A stretch of 64,000 bases of DNA from Bufo bufo (GCF_905171765.1 NC_053393.1:69099371-69163370), one strand, 5' to 3'. Counted from the first letter of the stretch, positions 1-9,900 are shown. The notes: a model not told the origin generated them from the letters alone. A program made the numbers and translations.

Positions 1-1039
1 AGGTAAGAAAGGCTGAAAGACGACCACCACTGAACAAGACACACAAGCTGAAACGTCAAGACTGGGCCAAGAAATATCTCAAGACTGATTTTTCTAAGGT
101 TTTATGGACTGATGAAATGAGAGTGAGTCTTGATGGGCCAGATGGATGGGCCCGTGGCTGGATTGGTAAAGGGCAGAGAGCTCCAGTCCGACTCAGACGC
201 CAGCAAGGTGGAGGTGGAGTACTGGTTTGGGCTGGTATCATCAAAGATGAGCTTGTGGGGCCTTTTAGGGTTGAGGATGGAGTCAAGCTCAACTCCCAGT
301 CCTACTGCCAGTTTCTGGAAGACACCTTCTTCAAGCAGTGGTACAGGAAGAAGTCTGCATCCTTCAAGAAAAACATGATTTTCATGCAGGACAATGCTCC
401 ATCACACGCGTCCAAGTACTCCACAGCGTGGCTGGCAAGAAAGGGTATAAAAGAAGAAAATCTAATGACATGGCCTCCTTGTTCACCTGATCTGAACCCC
501 ATTGAGAACCTGTGGTCCATCATCAAATGTGAGATTTACAAGGAGGGAAAACAGTACACCTCTCTGAACAGTGTCTGGGAGGCTGTTTTAATGTCTGGGA
601 GTTGCTGCTGCACGCAATGTTGATGGTGAACAGATCAAAACACTGACAGAATCCATGGATGGCAGGCTTATGAGTGTCCTTGCAAAGAAAGGTGGCTATA
701 TTGGTCACTGATTTGTTTTTGTTTTGTTTTTGAATGTCAGAAATGTATATTTGTGAATGTTGAGATGTTATATTGGTTTCACTGGTAAAAATAAATAATT
801 GAAATGGGTATATATTTGTTTTTTGTTAAGTTGCCTAATAATTATGCACAGTAATAGTCACCTGCACACACAGATATCCCCCTAAAATAGCTAAAACTAA
901 AAACAAACTAAAAACTACTTCCAAAAATATTCAGCTTTGATATTAATGAGTTTTTTGGGTTCATTGAGAACATGGTTGTTGTTCAATAATAAAATTAATC
1001 CTCAAAAATACAACTTGCCTAATAATTCTGCACTCCCTG
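1..1039 (+). mobile_element. Tc1/mariner-like transposon, DD37E type, left end outside window
   Basis: The right terminal repeat ends at 1039 and is followed by a TA dinucleotide (1040-1041), the usual Tc1/mariner target. The terminal block TTGCCTAATAATTCTGCAC is echoed internally near 831-850 as TTGCCTAATAATTATGCAC, an IR/DR-like arrangement of possible transposase-binding sites. The region from about 711 to 1039 matches the copy ending at 38129 with no difference I could find by eye. The element sits in the 3' LTR of the minus-strand gypsy element that follows, so it is younger than that element. The left end lies before the window. Confidence 0.93.
3..711 (+). pseudogene. Tc1-like transposase (DD37E), C-terminal part, frameshifted
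   Basis: This is the catalytic part of a cut-and-paste DDE transposase. The frame is already open at position 3 and shows the first catalytic Asp in LWTDEMRVS, the second in MQDNAPSH, and the terminal SPDLNPIENLW. I count 37 residues between the second Asp and the Glu, so it is DD37E rather than the common DD34E. A 13-bp insertion at about 587-599, absent from the copy at 37133, shifts the frame and ends the open frame at 623; the original stop would be near 711. The helix-turn-helix N-terminus lies outside the window. Family call is firm; subclade rests on spacing only. Confidence 0.9.
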
Positions 1040-1041
1040 TA

Positions 1042-1568
1042 GAGGCAATGACAATGTCTTTAACTTAAACAGTTCGGTGTTTATTCACACATAAGGATAA
1101 GCAAAACAAAAAGTCAGTTTCAAGGAAAACAGTCACCTTGAGTCTGGTGTTTGTTCACACCATGCAGCAATGCAGAAGTCCTTGGACATAGCAGAAACCA
1201 CCTGCTCTCATGCCAACAAGGTAGCAGCCCTTTGCCCAGGCCCAAACTCCCAGGTCCCAACACAGAGACTAACAGAGCTTCACTGTCAGAGAGGAGTAAA
1301 TTCCTACCACCTGACAGTGCTGCCTGTGTTTTATAGCCCAAACCAAGACCTGGCCTGGAACGTGGGGAGAAGTCACCCACCCTGCCCTTTGGCTGCTACC
1401 AGTAAGAGCCGGCCCGGATCGGCTTTACAGCCATACAAAATAGCAAAACCATGTCAGCAGGCACTAGCTGCCGCTGAAACATGAAATTACCGTCTCTTAC
1501 CTCACCGAGGCCAGGAATCTCGGTGACATATACCTTCCGTCAATGACGGAACCTTTTGCCTTCCTACA
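1042..1568 (-). repeat. 3' LTR of the Gmr1-like element, interrupted by Tc1
   Basis: This sequence is repeated at about 8181-8685 with scattered differences, which defines the LTR pair. On the minus strand it begins TGTAGGAAGG. Its 3' end is missing because the Tc1 element at 1-1039 inserted at a TA; the matching LTR shows TATAGAGGC at the same place. Confidence 0.85.
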
Positions 1569-2910
1569 TACCTCTCTCTTTGTTCAAGCCTGAGGTGGTC
1601 AACACTTGCCAGACAGTGTACCCGTGACAGGGCATCCACATTTCCCTGTAAGCGGCCTGCCCTGTGTTCCACTGAGAACTTAAAGTTCTGTAATGACAAG
1701 AACCACCTGGTGACCCGAGCATTCCTCTCTTTGGCTTGGCTCATCCACTTGAGAGGGGAGTGGTCGGTAACCAGACAGAACTTTTTCCCCAACAGATAAT
1801 AGCAGGCTCGAGTGCCCATTTGATGGCCAGGCACTCTCTCTCCACTATACTGTACCTAGTCTCGGCTGGGGTAAGCTTTCGGCTCAGGAAAACAACAGGA
1901 TGTTCCTCCCCATTGATGTCCTGAGAGAGTACAGCCCCAAGGCCTACTTCAGAGGCATCGGTCTGTACCACAAATTCCCTCTTAAAGTCAGGTGTCACCA
2001 ATGCCAGGGACCCTCACAGGGCAGACTTCAAAGTGGAGAAAGCTTTTTCCGCCTGTTCATTCCACTTAATCGTCACTGACTTACGTCCCTTCAAAAGGTC
2101 TGTCAATGGTGCGGCGACTGTAGCAAAATTGGGGACAAACCTCATATAGTACCCCACCATACCCAGGAAGGACTTTACTTGCCGAGTAGTGACAGGTCGG
2201 GGCCAATTCCTAATTGCCTCAATTTTGTTCACCTGAGGTTTGATCATTCCGCGCCTAATTACATACCCCAGGTACTTGGTCTCTTCTAACCCTATTGCGC
2301 ACTTTTTTTGGTTAGCGGTTAAGCCAGCCTTCCTAAGGGAGTCCACTACAGCCTGTACTTTAGATAGGTGACTTTCCCAGTCCGGTGCTATGGATAACAA
2401 TATCGTCCAGGTACGCCGAAGCGTACCGATGATGTGGACATAGTACAATGTCCATTAGCCTTTGAAACATGGCGGGAGGGCCATGTAGACCAAAGGGTAA
2501 TACCTAGTACTGATACAGCCCCTCTGGTGTGATAAAAGCCGTTTTTTACTTGGCAGCCTCCGTCAAGGGTACCTGCCAGTACCCTTTGGTGAGGTCCAAC
2601 ACAGAAAAATACCGAGCTTGGCCAAACTTCTCAATAAGCTCATCTACTCTGGGCATGGGATATGCGTCAAACTTGGACACCTCACTCAGTTTGCGGAAGT
2701 CGTTACAGAACCACAATGTCCCATCCGGCTTGGGTATTAAGACTATCGGACTGGCCCATTCACTTTTTGACTCCTCGACGACACCTAGCTGGAGCATTAG
2801 CTGCACTTCCTCTGCAATGGCTTGTCACGAAGCCTCGGGTACCCGGTATGGTTTTAACCAGACTTTTGCCTGAGGCTCAGTGATAATGTCATGCCGGATT
2901 ATGGACGTGC
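1502..2910 (-). pseudogene. Gmr1-like gypsy pol: reverse transcriptase and RNase H
   Basis: Read on the minus strand, 2806-2546 gives RT motifs ASPIVLIPKPDG, FCNDFRKL and SVLDLTKGYWQVPL. The catalytic YLDD lies at about 2414-2403. RT thumb motifs such as VKSFLGMVGYYMRFVPNF follow at 2448-2014. RNase H follows with VQTDASEVGLGAVLSQ, VERECLAIKWAL, LVTDHSPLKWM and GNVDALSR (2001-1502). At least three frame changes separate these blocks, so no full protein can be made. The N-terminal part of RT continues past the hAT insertion at 4343-4475. The frame ends only a few bases inside the LTR, consistent with pol being the last gene. Confidence 0.9.
1569..1584 (-). promoter_or_regulatory. Polypurine tract of the Gmr1-like element
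   Basis: On the minus strand this reads AACAAAGAGAGAGGTA and abuts the LTR start TGTAGGAAGG. A purine-rich tract here is where plus-strand DNA synthesis is primed in LTR retrotransposons. Assigned from position and composition. Confidence 0.6.
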
Positions 2911-3235
2911 GTCCAAGGCAGTGGCGTACCAAGGGGGGGGCGGGGGGGGGGCGGCCCGCCCCGGGTGCCACTCACAAGGGGGGTGCCAGTGGCGTAGGGA
3001 TCGCCATAGCAGCCATAGCAATGGCTATGGGGCCCTACGCCACTGGGGGCCCGCCGCGACTGAGGATAAAAAAATAAAAAAAATGTGGCGAGTGGGCCAG
3101 GCGTGGCGCTGTGATAGGGGCAGGGCTCCAGATGGTCTCTCCCCCTGTGCTGCTGCCGCCGCGGCCAATAAGAAGAGGGACAGGGCCGGGGGAGGGGCTG
3201 TGGCCACTGCGCCACCAATGAAGATATCTTCATTA

Positions 3236-3432
3236 ACATTGAGTGCGGCCCCCCCCCCCAGTATAATAAACATTGAGTGCGGCCCCACCCCAGTATAATA
3301 AACATTGAGTGCGGCCCCCCCAGTATAATAAACATTGAGTGCGGCCCCCCCAGTATAATAAACATTGAGTGCGCCCCCCCCCCAGTATAATAAACATTGA
3401 GTGCGGCCCCCCCCCAGTATAATAAACATTGG
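3236..3432. repeat. Minisatellite of about 30-35 bp, left arm of hAT palindrome
   Basis: Roughly six to seven units of ACATTGAGTGCGGCC plus a C run and AGTATAATAA. Units differ mainly in C-run length. It is the inverted counterpart of the array at 3744-4062. Confidence 0.85.
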
Positions 3433-3743
3433 TGGGCAGTGGGCAGTGCCAATGAGGGTTAAAAAATTAAAAATTAACTCACCTCCTCCAATTGATCGCG
3501 TAGCTGCTGCCGGTCTCCTTGTAATTTCTTCAGGACCTGTGGTGACGTCACTGAGCTGCAGCCTCTATCACATGGTCCATTACCATGGTGATGGATCATG
3601 TGATGTATCATGTGATGAGCTCAGTGACATCACCACAGGTCCTTTGACAGGTCCTGAAGAAAGTACAGGAGACCGGCTGCTACGCGATCAATTGGAGGTG
3701 GTGAGTTAATTTTTATTTATTTTTTTAACCCTCATTGGCACTG

Positions 3744-4062
3744 CCCACCAATGTTTATTATGTTGGGGGGGGCGCACTGTGCCACCAATGTTTATTATAC
3801 TGGGATGTTGGGGGGGGCGCACTGCACCACCAATGTTTATATGTTTATTATGCTAGGGAGGGGGGGCGCACTGCCCACCAATGTTTATTATGTTGGGGGG
3901 GCACACTGCGCCACCAATGTTTATTATACTAGGGTGTTGGGGGGGGGGCGCACTGCACCACCAATGTTTATATGTTTATTATACTAGGGAGGGGGGGCGC
4001 ACTCCGCCACCAATGTTTATTATGTTGGGGGGGCGCACTGCGCCACCAATGTTTATTATACT
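3744..4062. repeat. Minisatellite, right arm of hAT palindrome
   Basis: Units of CCACCAATGTTTATTAT followed by a G run and GCGCACTG, in inverted orientation to the array at 3236-3432, with longer composite units (for example AATGTTTATATGTTTATTA inserts). After it, 4063-4300 is T/G-rich with loose repeats of GGGTTTTATTAAGG. Confidence 0.85.
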
Positions 4063-4350
4063 GGGGTTTAAGGGGGTGCAGGTTTTTATTTTATTAAGGA
4101 AGGGTTAAGGGGTCTATTAAGGGGTGGTTAATGGGTTTTATTAAGGGGGGTTAATGGATTTATTTCGTTAAGGGGGTGTGCAGAGGTTTATTTTATTAAG
4201 GGGTTTTATTTTTATTTATAAATATTATTGAAAACATTGAAAAAAGTTTGTGCATGTTTTCTTAATTTTCTTGGGGAAGGGGGGGGGGTTTTGCCAAACA
4301 AAGGGTTCGCCCCGGGTGCCAAATGCTCTAGGTACGCCCCTGGTCCAAGG

Positions 4351-5090
4351 AGGTCCGAGAATACATCCGTGTTCCGACTAATGAACTCCCTGGCTTCCTG
4401 AGCCTGTTTAGAAGAGAGGCTGTCAGCAATTTTCACTGTGGCAGCCACTTCCCTTGCTACAGACAGAGGGGCCAAAACCGCTCCCCCTAAGAACTCTGGT
4501 CGTGGGCTGACTTTCTCTCCATGGTTTGAGCAGATTCACATGGTACACCTGCTCTGGCCTTTGCCTCCCTGGCTGGTGTACCTTGTAATCTACTTCTCCA
4601 ATTCTTTCAAGTACCTCGTAGGGCCCCTGCCACCTAGCTAGGAACTTACTGTCTACAGTCGGTACCAGAACCAACACCAGATCACCCGGGTTAAAGTTCC
4701 GGACCCGAGCCTGCCGATTATAGATCCTACTCTGGGCTCGCTATGCTGTCTCCATATGCTCCCTAACCAGAGGTAACACTGTTTCCATCCGTCCTTGCAT
4801 CTGGGTGACGTATTCAGCAACACTTTTGTGCGGTGTGGGTTGTTGTTCCCACACCTCTTTGGCCACATCCAACAGACCGAGAGGGTGTCTACCGTATAGC
4901 AGTTCGAAGGGCGAGAACCCAGTAAAGGCCTGGGGCAATTCTCGCACTGCGAACATGAGATAGGGCAGAAGAAGTTCCCTCATGACCTAGGACATAAACG
5001 GGGTCCCTTGGTCAGTCAGAACCTCCTTAGGCAGACCCACTCGAGAAAACATCTCCATTAACTCCTTAGCTATAAGTTTGGCTGATGTAT
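4351..5090 (-). pseudogene. Gmr1-like gypsy integrase, core and C-terminal part, plus integrase-RT linker
   Basis: On the minus strand 5090-4983 encodes AKLIAKELMEMFSRVGLP and VLTDQGTPFMS, the second catalytic Asp block of a retroviral-type integrase. An in-frame stop follows, and the sequence jumps to LLPYLMFAVREL, so about 50 residues that should hold the catalytic Glu are deleted. The C-terminal part continues with FSPFELLYGRHPLGLLDVAK and, after a frameshift, FLARWQGPYEVLERIGEVDY and VYHVNLLKPWRE. The same strand then runs into ISRNTDVFSDL (about 4390-4351), the lead-in to RT, showing that integrase directly precedes RT. The zinc-binding N-terminus and first Asp are missing. Confidence 0.85.
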
Positions 5091-5091
5091 G

Positions 5092-5608
5092 TGTAGTGTC
5101 CCACTAGGTATGCGTGGGCACTACACAAGGGTCAATTGGGTGACGTGTTACTCCTGCTCACAAGGGACAGTAATATTACATTTAACTGTGTGCTTTAATG
5201 TATTTTTCTATGTATTTTTACATGCAATGTTTTCCCCTGTGTCATGCATAGCAGGCCTAATAGGGTGTAGTTAGGCATCCTAGACACTAGAGGGAGATAG
5301 GGATCCCCTAGTATAAATGTCCAGGCCCAGACAGGGAGGAGGCAGGTCATAGTCAGGAGTCTGTGGAGACAGAAGTGAGAAGGCACCAGCCCGAGATATG
5401 CTGAGAGCCTCCTCCTGACATGCAGCTAGATAGTCCTGGTTTCTAGTTGCACTAGGAGGCTAGGAAGAGTACAGTCTGCCTGGAGACCAGTCATCCAGCC
5501 AACACAGATGAGCTACCCCAGTAGTAGGACAGCACCTCCTGGGAGAAACCTGCAGCCACCTTGCAAAGCCAGTAGTGAAGACAGCTAGGAAAAGAAGGTA
5601 TTGTAACC
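5092..5608 (+). mobile_element. LTR-like fragment inserted in the integrase region
   Basis: It starts TGTAGTGTCCCACTAGG and contains a TATA-like TATAAAT near 5311 followed by a CAG/GAG-rich stretch, the layout of an LTR promoter plus U5. It interrupts the integrase frame at 5090. No matching second LTR is in the window, and the end is lost at the TTAA MITE that follows. Family not recognised. Confidence 0.5.
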
Positions 5609-5612
5609 TTAA

Positions 5613-5847
5613 AGAGGACCTTTCACTTGTATACAAACTAAAAACAAACTATATCAGTGGGCAGAGCGGCGCCCAGAGGTCCCCCTGCACTTACTAGTAT
5701 GTCTGGGTGCCGCTCCGTTCGCCCGGTATAGGCTCCGGTGTCTGCGCTCACTGGACTGATTTTTTGTATGAGGCGTGTCCCTTGCTGCAGCGCTGGCCAA
5801 TCGCAGCGCACAGCTCATAGCCAGCTATGAGCTGTGCGCTGCGATTA
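5613..5847. mobile_element. Truncated TTAA-type palindromic MITE
   Basis: It is preceded by TTAA (5609-5612) and begins AGAGGACCTTTCAC. The centre is an inverted repeat around CGCAGCGCACAGCTCATAG (about 5802-5845). The right arm stops at 5847, where gypsy sequence resumes, so most of that arm has been deleted together with the N-terminal half of the integrase gene. Confidence 0.7.
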
Positions 5848-6390
5848 TCTCCGGAGACGTTGAGGTCTGCCAACTCCGGACCCGGCGGCAAGTCCTCCAC
5901 GTCTCCCACCATCACACTTAGCGGGGTTGTCTCCCCCTCTTCCACCGAAGTGGAGGTCACCCCTACCGCTGGCCCTTCGGACTCAGGTTACCATGGTTTT
6001 GGTCTCCCCCCTGAGTCGGGCCACTCTGCTAGGGTTGCGTCTGTCTCCCGGGTATCAGTAACTTTATTAACCGGCCACAGTGCCGGGAAACTGGGAGAAT
6101 TATGAGTCCATACTGTAATTTTGTGGCAACAGCCACCTCATGAGTCCACCTGCCGGCCACCATTGATAGAGAGACCAGGGCGGTGGGATAGTCCTTTAAG
6201 TCTCTATGTATACACACTACGCCGACCTTTTGGCCAGTATACTCAGCGGGCTATACCAGGGCAGCTCTTACCAGGGACACTAGGCTCCCTGAATCCAGCA
6301 GAGCCACCACTAGAGTGTCCCCCACTTCCACCTGGCACAGGTGGCTATTGTCTATAGTCTCTGAGGTTCCTGTGGCACACAACTTCCTGG
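5848..6390 (-). pseudogene. Gmr1-like gypsy protease region
   Basis: On the minus strand the sequence encodes an aspartic protease active-site block, VALLDSGSLVSLV (near 6300-6270). Further protease-like sequence follows, LKDYPTALVSLS and WTHEVAVATKL (6217-6100), then an acidic linker, GETTPLSVMVGDVEDLPPGP (5950-5880). Several stops and frame changes break it. It follows the gag zinc-knuckle remnant and precedes the integrase, as expected for gag-PR-IN order. Confidence 0.75.
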
Positions 6391-7240
6391 CATATAATGA
6401 GTGGCGGTAGCCATAGTTGGTGTCCATGGGTTCACCCCGATAGGGACAGTCGGCCTTTATGTGTGCAGGCTCCTGACATCACCAGTATACCACCGAGGCT
6501 GGGTCTACAGGGGGTATGCCCCAGGCGGGCTTGGCTGCCACCGGCCACCGGGTCTGGGGTGGAGATTTCCGGGGTTTGACTGGCCCCCTCCCAAAAGAAT
6601 CCCCCTGTAGATTTTTGGTGGCCTCGTAGCACTCGTGGCATTACCCTGAGACACCTGGCTGATCCAGTGCTGGAAGAGGTACGGCAAATCCCTTCAGAAC
6701 ACATCCGCCAAGAGACGGTCCAGCATAGAAGTGGGGGTCAGTACGTCAGGCTGCAGCCATTTTTGCAAACGGTGTAACAGGTCATAATACTGCGGTCTGG
6801 CGGGTTCAACCGGGTTAAATTCCCACTGATGCACTCGCTGGGCCCGGACCAACACATTCACCCCCAGTCTCGCCAGGATCTCACCTTTTACGATCAGGAA
6901 GTCAGCCGCTTGATCATCGGGGAGATCGAAAAAAACTTGCTGGGGTCCAGATGCCAGGAACGGAACGACGACCTCAGCCCACTGGTCTCGGGGTGACTTT
7001 TCCCTCACGGCCACCTTTTCGAACACCGCCAAATAGGTCTTGTCGCCATATTAGGGATCGCCGCACGGACAGCTTTCCGGGCATCGTGGACGTTCAGGGA
7101 TGCTCCTGCCGCTTGCAATGCCATCACATGTTGCAATAGCAGCTGGTTAGTTTCCTGCTGCTGCTTGTTAGCCTCCCACTGCAGCAAGTTAGCCTCCACG
7201 AGGGCCTTCACGACCGCCTCCATTTTGTCAGGGGACACGG
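6391..7240 (-). pseudogene. Gmr1-like gypsy gag with SCAN-like domain and broken zinc knuckle
   Basis: Starts at MSPDKMEAVVKALVEAN (7238) with a Gln-rich helix, then after a frameshift MAVFEKVAVREKSPRDQW and a block containing ARPQYYDLLHRLQKWLQP and LTPTSMLDRLLADVF (about 6850-6695). This matches the pattern of SCAN domains, which are known to derive from Gmr1-like gag. A stop (TGA, about 6694) is followed in the same frame by PYLFQHWISQ. A CCHC knuckle remnant, with the first Cys changed and a stop inside, reads CQEPAHIKADC near 6470. Structural protein of the virus-like particle; not functional here. Confidence 0.8.
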
Positions 7241-7306
7241 GTCATAACTTTGCCGGCTTAATGTAGGACATGCACTTGTGCCGGGGAAAACAAAAAAATT
7301 GTGTTT

Positions 7307-7324
7307 TCCCGCATCAGACACCCA
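7307..7324 (-). promoter_or_regulatory. Putative primer binding site
   Basis: On the minus strand, one base after the LTR end CCCCACA, the sequence reads TGGGTGTCTGATGCGGGA, which starts TGG as PBS sequences do. The tRNA was not identified. Confidence 0.5.
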
Positions 7325-7325
7325 T

Positions 7326-8685
7326 TGTGGGGATTTGCTCTGGTAGACAGGCTTGCGGACACAGTATAGAGGCAACGACAACGTCTTTAAAGGGATTCTG
7401 TCACCTCTCATAACCCAAATTCGGATTTTAAACCAGTCATGCTCCACAGCTTACCTTGAATCGGCTGTGCTGTTCTATATTGTAATCCGTCCAGTAGTTT
7501 TGCAGAAAAACGACTTTTATAATTATGCAAATTAACCCTGAAGGTGCCCAGAGGGGCGTTATGTTCCCCTTTGTGTGCCCAGTAATGCCCCTCTTACAGT
7601 GCCCAAAACGCCCTTCTCCAGAATCCCTAACCGCCCACAGCGTCTCATCCCTCTCCTCCCCCTCCTCCCCCTCCCTGACGGCCGAGCAAAGTCTCGCGCA
7701 GATGCAGTACCCACTGAGGGCTGCGCCAGTGCGATTTGCTGGAGACTGAGGGCAGGAGCTTCATCGTCGTCACTGGGCATGCGCCGAGCCCAGTGACGTC
7801 CGATGCTCGCTCTTCCCTCAGTCTCCAGCAAATCGCACTGGCGCAGCCCTCAGTGGGTACTGCATCTGCGCGAGACTTCGCTCGGCCGTCAGGGAGGGGG
7901 AGGAGGGGGAGGAGAGGGATGAGACGCTGTGGGCGGTTAGGGATTCTGGAGAAGGGCGTTTTGGGCACTGTAAGAGGGGCGTTACTGGGCACACAAAGGG
8001 GAACATAACGCCCCTCTGGGCACCTTCAAGGTTAATTAGCATAATTATAAAAGTCGTTTTTCTGCAAAACTACTGGACGGATTACAATATAGAACAGCAC
8101 AGCCGATTCAAGGTAAGCTGTGGAGCATGACTGGTTTAAAATCCGAATTTGTGTTATACGAGGTGACAGAATCCCTTTAACTTTAACAGTTCAGTGTTTA
8201 TTCACACATAAGTATAAGCAAAACAAAAAGTCAGTTTCAAAGAAAACAGTCACCTTGAGTCTTATGTTTGTTCACACCATGCAGCAATGCAGAAGTCCTT
8301 GGACATAGCAGAAACCACCTCTTCTCATGCCAACAAGGTAGCAGGCCTTTACCCAGGCCCAAACTCCCAGGTCCCAAAACAGAGACTGACAGAGCTTCAC
8401 TGTCAGAAAGGAGTAAATTCCTACCACCTGACAGTGCTGCCTGTGTTTTATAGCCCAAACCAAGATCCGGCCTGGAACGTGGGGAGGAGCCACCCACCCT
8501 GCACTTTGGCTGCTCCCAGTAAGAGCTGGCCCGGATCGGCTTTACAGCCACACTAAATAGCAAAACCATGTCAACCAGCACTAGCTGCCGCTGACACATG
8601 AAATTACCGTCTCTTACCTCACCGAGGCCAGGAATCTCGGTGACACATACCTTCCGTCAATGACGGACCCTTGCGCCTTCCTACA
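7326..8685 (-). repeat. 5' LTR of the Gmr1-like element, split by a palindrome
   Basis: On the minus strand it runs from TGTAGGAAGG (8685) to CCCCACA (7326). Matches the 3' LTR at 1042-1568 from about 8181 onward and again at 7372-7390. A 786-bp palindromic MITE lies between these blocks. Confidence 0.8.
7391..8176. mobile_element. Palindromic TTAA MITE, 786 bp, inside the 5' LTR
   Basis: Flanked by TTAA on both sides (7387-7390 and 8177-8180). Terminal inverted repeats start AGGGATTCTGTCACCTC. The two arms are nearly perfect inverted copies of about 370 bp around a centre near 7785. TTAA duplication is typical of piggyBac-like elements. No coding capacity; open frames in the arms are mirror images. 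Insertion into LTR sequence is confirmed because the other LTR is continuous at the same place. Confidence 0.9.
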
Positions 8686-8689
8686 CCCC

Positions 8690-8887
8690 TTAGACATCTC
8701 TTCTCAAGACTAAATAAATGTAATTTATTTTAATCTTTCTTCATAACTAAGACCTTCCATGGCCCTTATCAGTTTAGTCGCTCTCCTCTGTACTTTTTCC
8801 AGCTGCTCCTTTCTATGGACTGGTGCCCAGAACTGAACTGCATATTCCAGATGAGGCCGCACCAACACTTTGTAAAGTGGTAATATT
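8690..8887 (-). pseudogene. CR1/L2-type LINE fragment, C-terminal RT
   Basis: The minus strand encodes the conserved C-terminal stretch [20 protein letters not shown] followed by [20 protein letters not shown], typical of CR1/L2 non-LTR retrotransposons. It stops at a TAA near 8720. A related segment of another copy is at 58311-58816. Confidence 0.85.
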
Positions 8888-9603
8888 ACATCTTATGGGG
8901 TGAATACTAATGAAGCGCTTCCATTTTGGAAGTGCTCATTTGTACCGGAGGACTGGGAATCGGTGAAGGCTCTGTATTCACCGCTTCCTTGTCCTCGGCT
9001 GTTCGCTGTGAAGGCTGAGCACAGTATAAGGGTGTGCTGTGACCTCACGGTGTGTGCGCCGGGTCACAGCACAGCCGACAGCAGGAAGAAGTGGAGGTGA
9101 GGAGTGGCGGCGTCCAGCAGAAGGAGAGGTAAGTGTTTTTTTTTATTGTATTTGCTCTGTGGCACTGGTGCTCATAGTGGGGGCATAATAAATGGCACTG
9201 GGGGCATAATAAATGGCACTGGAGGCTCATAATGGGGGCTCATAATTGGCATGAGGGGGTCATAAATGGCACTGGGCCTCATAACTGGCATGGGGGCTCA
9301 TAACTGGCATGGGACTAATGGGGGCTCATAAATGGCATAGGGGCTCATAATGCGGGCTCATAAATGGCATGGGGGGCTGATCTCAGACATGGGGGTCTGA
9401 TCTGAGGTCTTACTGGGGTCTTATTAACATTGGGGGTCTGATCTGAGGTCTGATTAAGGGGATTATTAACATTGGGGGTCTGATTTGGGCTGTCAGATGA
9501 GGTCTGATTAACATTGGGGTCTGATTGCTGGCCTGATCTGAGATCTGATGAAAAATATTTTTTTTCTTATGGGCCGGTGCATCTTATAGGGCGAAAAATA
9601 CGG
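8888..9603. mobile_element. MITE-like element with minisatellite, inserted between LINE fragments
   Basis: The right end ends GGGCGAAAAATACGG with the internal block CTTATAGGGCG; the left end begins CTTATGGGGTGAATAC. A GC-rich segment is followed by GAGGTAAGT and a T run (9125-9140), then tandem units of CATAATAAATGGCACTGGGG (9160-9370) that grade into units of GGGGTCTGATCTGAGGTCTG (9375-9560). No coding capacity. Family not established; boundaries are approximate. Confidence 0.6.
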
Positions 9604-9900
9604 TAACTGGTCTATAATTACCTGTGGAGGACCTAGATCCTTTTTTCAATATGGGCACCACATTGCCTTGCGCCAATCACTTGGCACTGTACCAGTACCT
9701 AGAGAATCTTTAAAAATTATAAACAGGGGCACAGCAATGACTGAACTGAGCTCTTTAAAAACTCTTTGGTGTAATCCATCTGGACCCGGAGTCTTGTCTA
9801 CATTTACCTTATTTAACTTGGACCATATATACAGTTAGCCAACTGAGTATATTACTGGATGTACCAGCAGCCCTAGCACCACAGATATCAGCTCCTTTCT
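9604..9900 (-). pseudogene. CR1/L2-type LINE fragment, RT N-terminal part
   Basis: The minus strand encodes PGPDGLHQRVFKELSSVIAV and DSLGTGTVPSDWRKA, the early RT blocks of CR1/L2 LINEs, with stops. The same element may continue at 8690-8887, but the catalytic middle of RT is missing. Confidence 0.75.

Larger units (their letters stand above)
2919..4342. mobile_element. Nonautonomous hAT element, palindromic, with minisatellite arms
   Basis: The element is flanked by a perfect 8-bp target duplication GTCCAAGG (2911-2918 and 4343-4350). Its ends, CAGTGGCGTACC and the reverse complement of the other end CAGGGGCGTACC, are typical hAT termini. It splits the RT N-terminal region of the gypsy pol. 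Inside it is a large inverted repeat centred near 3590; arms share the segment around GCGATCAATTGGAGG at about 3490 and 3685. Each arm carries a tandem array. There is no transposase. Confidence 0.9.
1042..8685 (-). mobile_element. Gmr1-like Ty3/gypsy LTR retrotransposon, full span with nested insertions
   Basis: Read on the minus strand the order is 5' LTR (8685-7326), PBS, gag (about 7240-6391), protease (6390-5848), integrase (5090-4476), then after a hAT insertion RT and RNase H (2910-1502), a purine tract and the 3' LTR (1568-1042). Integrase upstream of RT is the known hallmark of Gmr1-like gypsy elements and differs from ordinary Ty3/gypsy. All genes carry stops, frameshifts or deletions. 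Insertions inside it are the hAT at 2919-4342, the LTR-like fragment plus TTAA MITE at 5092-5847, the TTAA palindrome at 7391-8176, and the Tc1 at its far end. Confidence 0.85.

Noticed and set aside
3735..4108. Repetitive frames of about 65-100 codons with NVYYTG-type repeats
   Set aside because: They come from the minisatellite arms of the hAT foldback and exist on both strands.
7559..8042. Pairs of 70-115-codon frames in the LTR palindrome
   Set aside because: The frames on one arm are mirror copies of those on the other, as expected for a non-coding palindrome.
9604..9900. One continuous LINE from 9900 to 8690 split only by the MITE
   Set aside because: The catalytic middle of RT is absent, so the two LINE fragments cannot be simply rejoined; they may be separate insertions.
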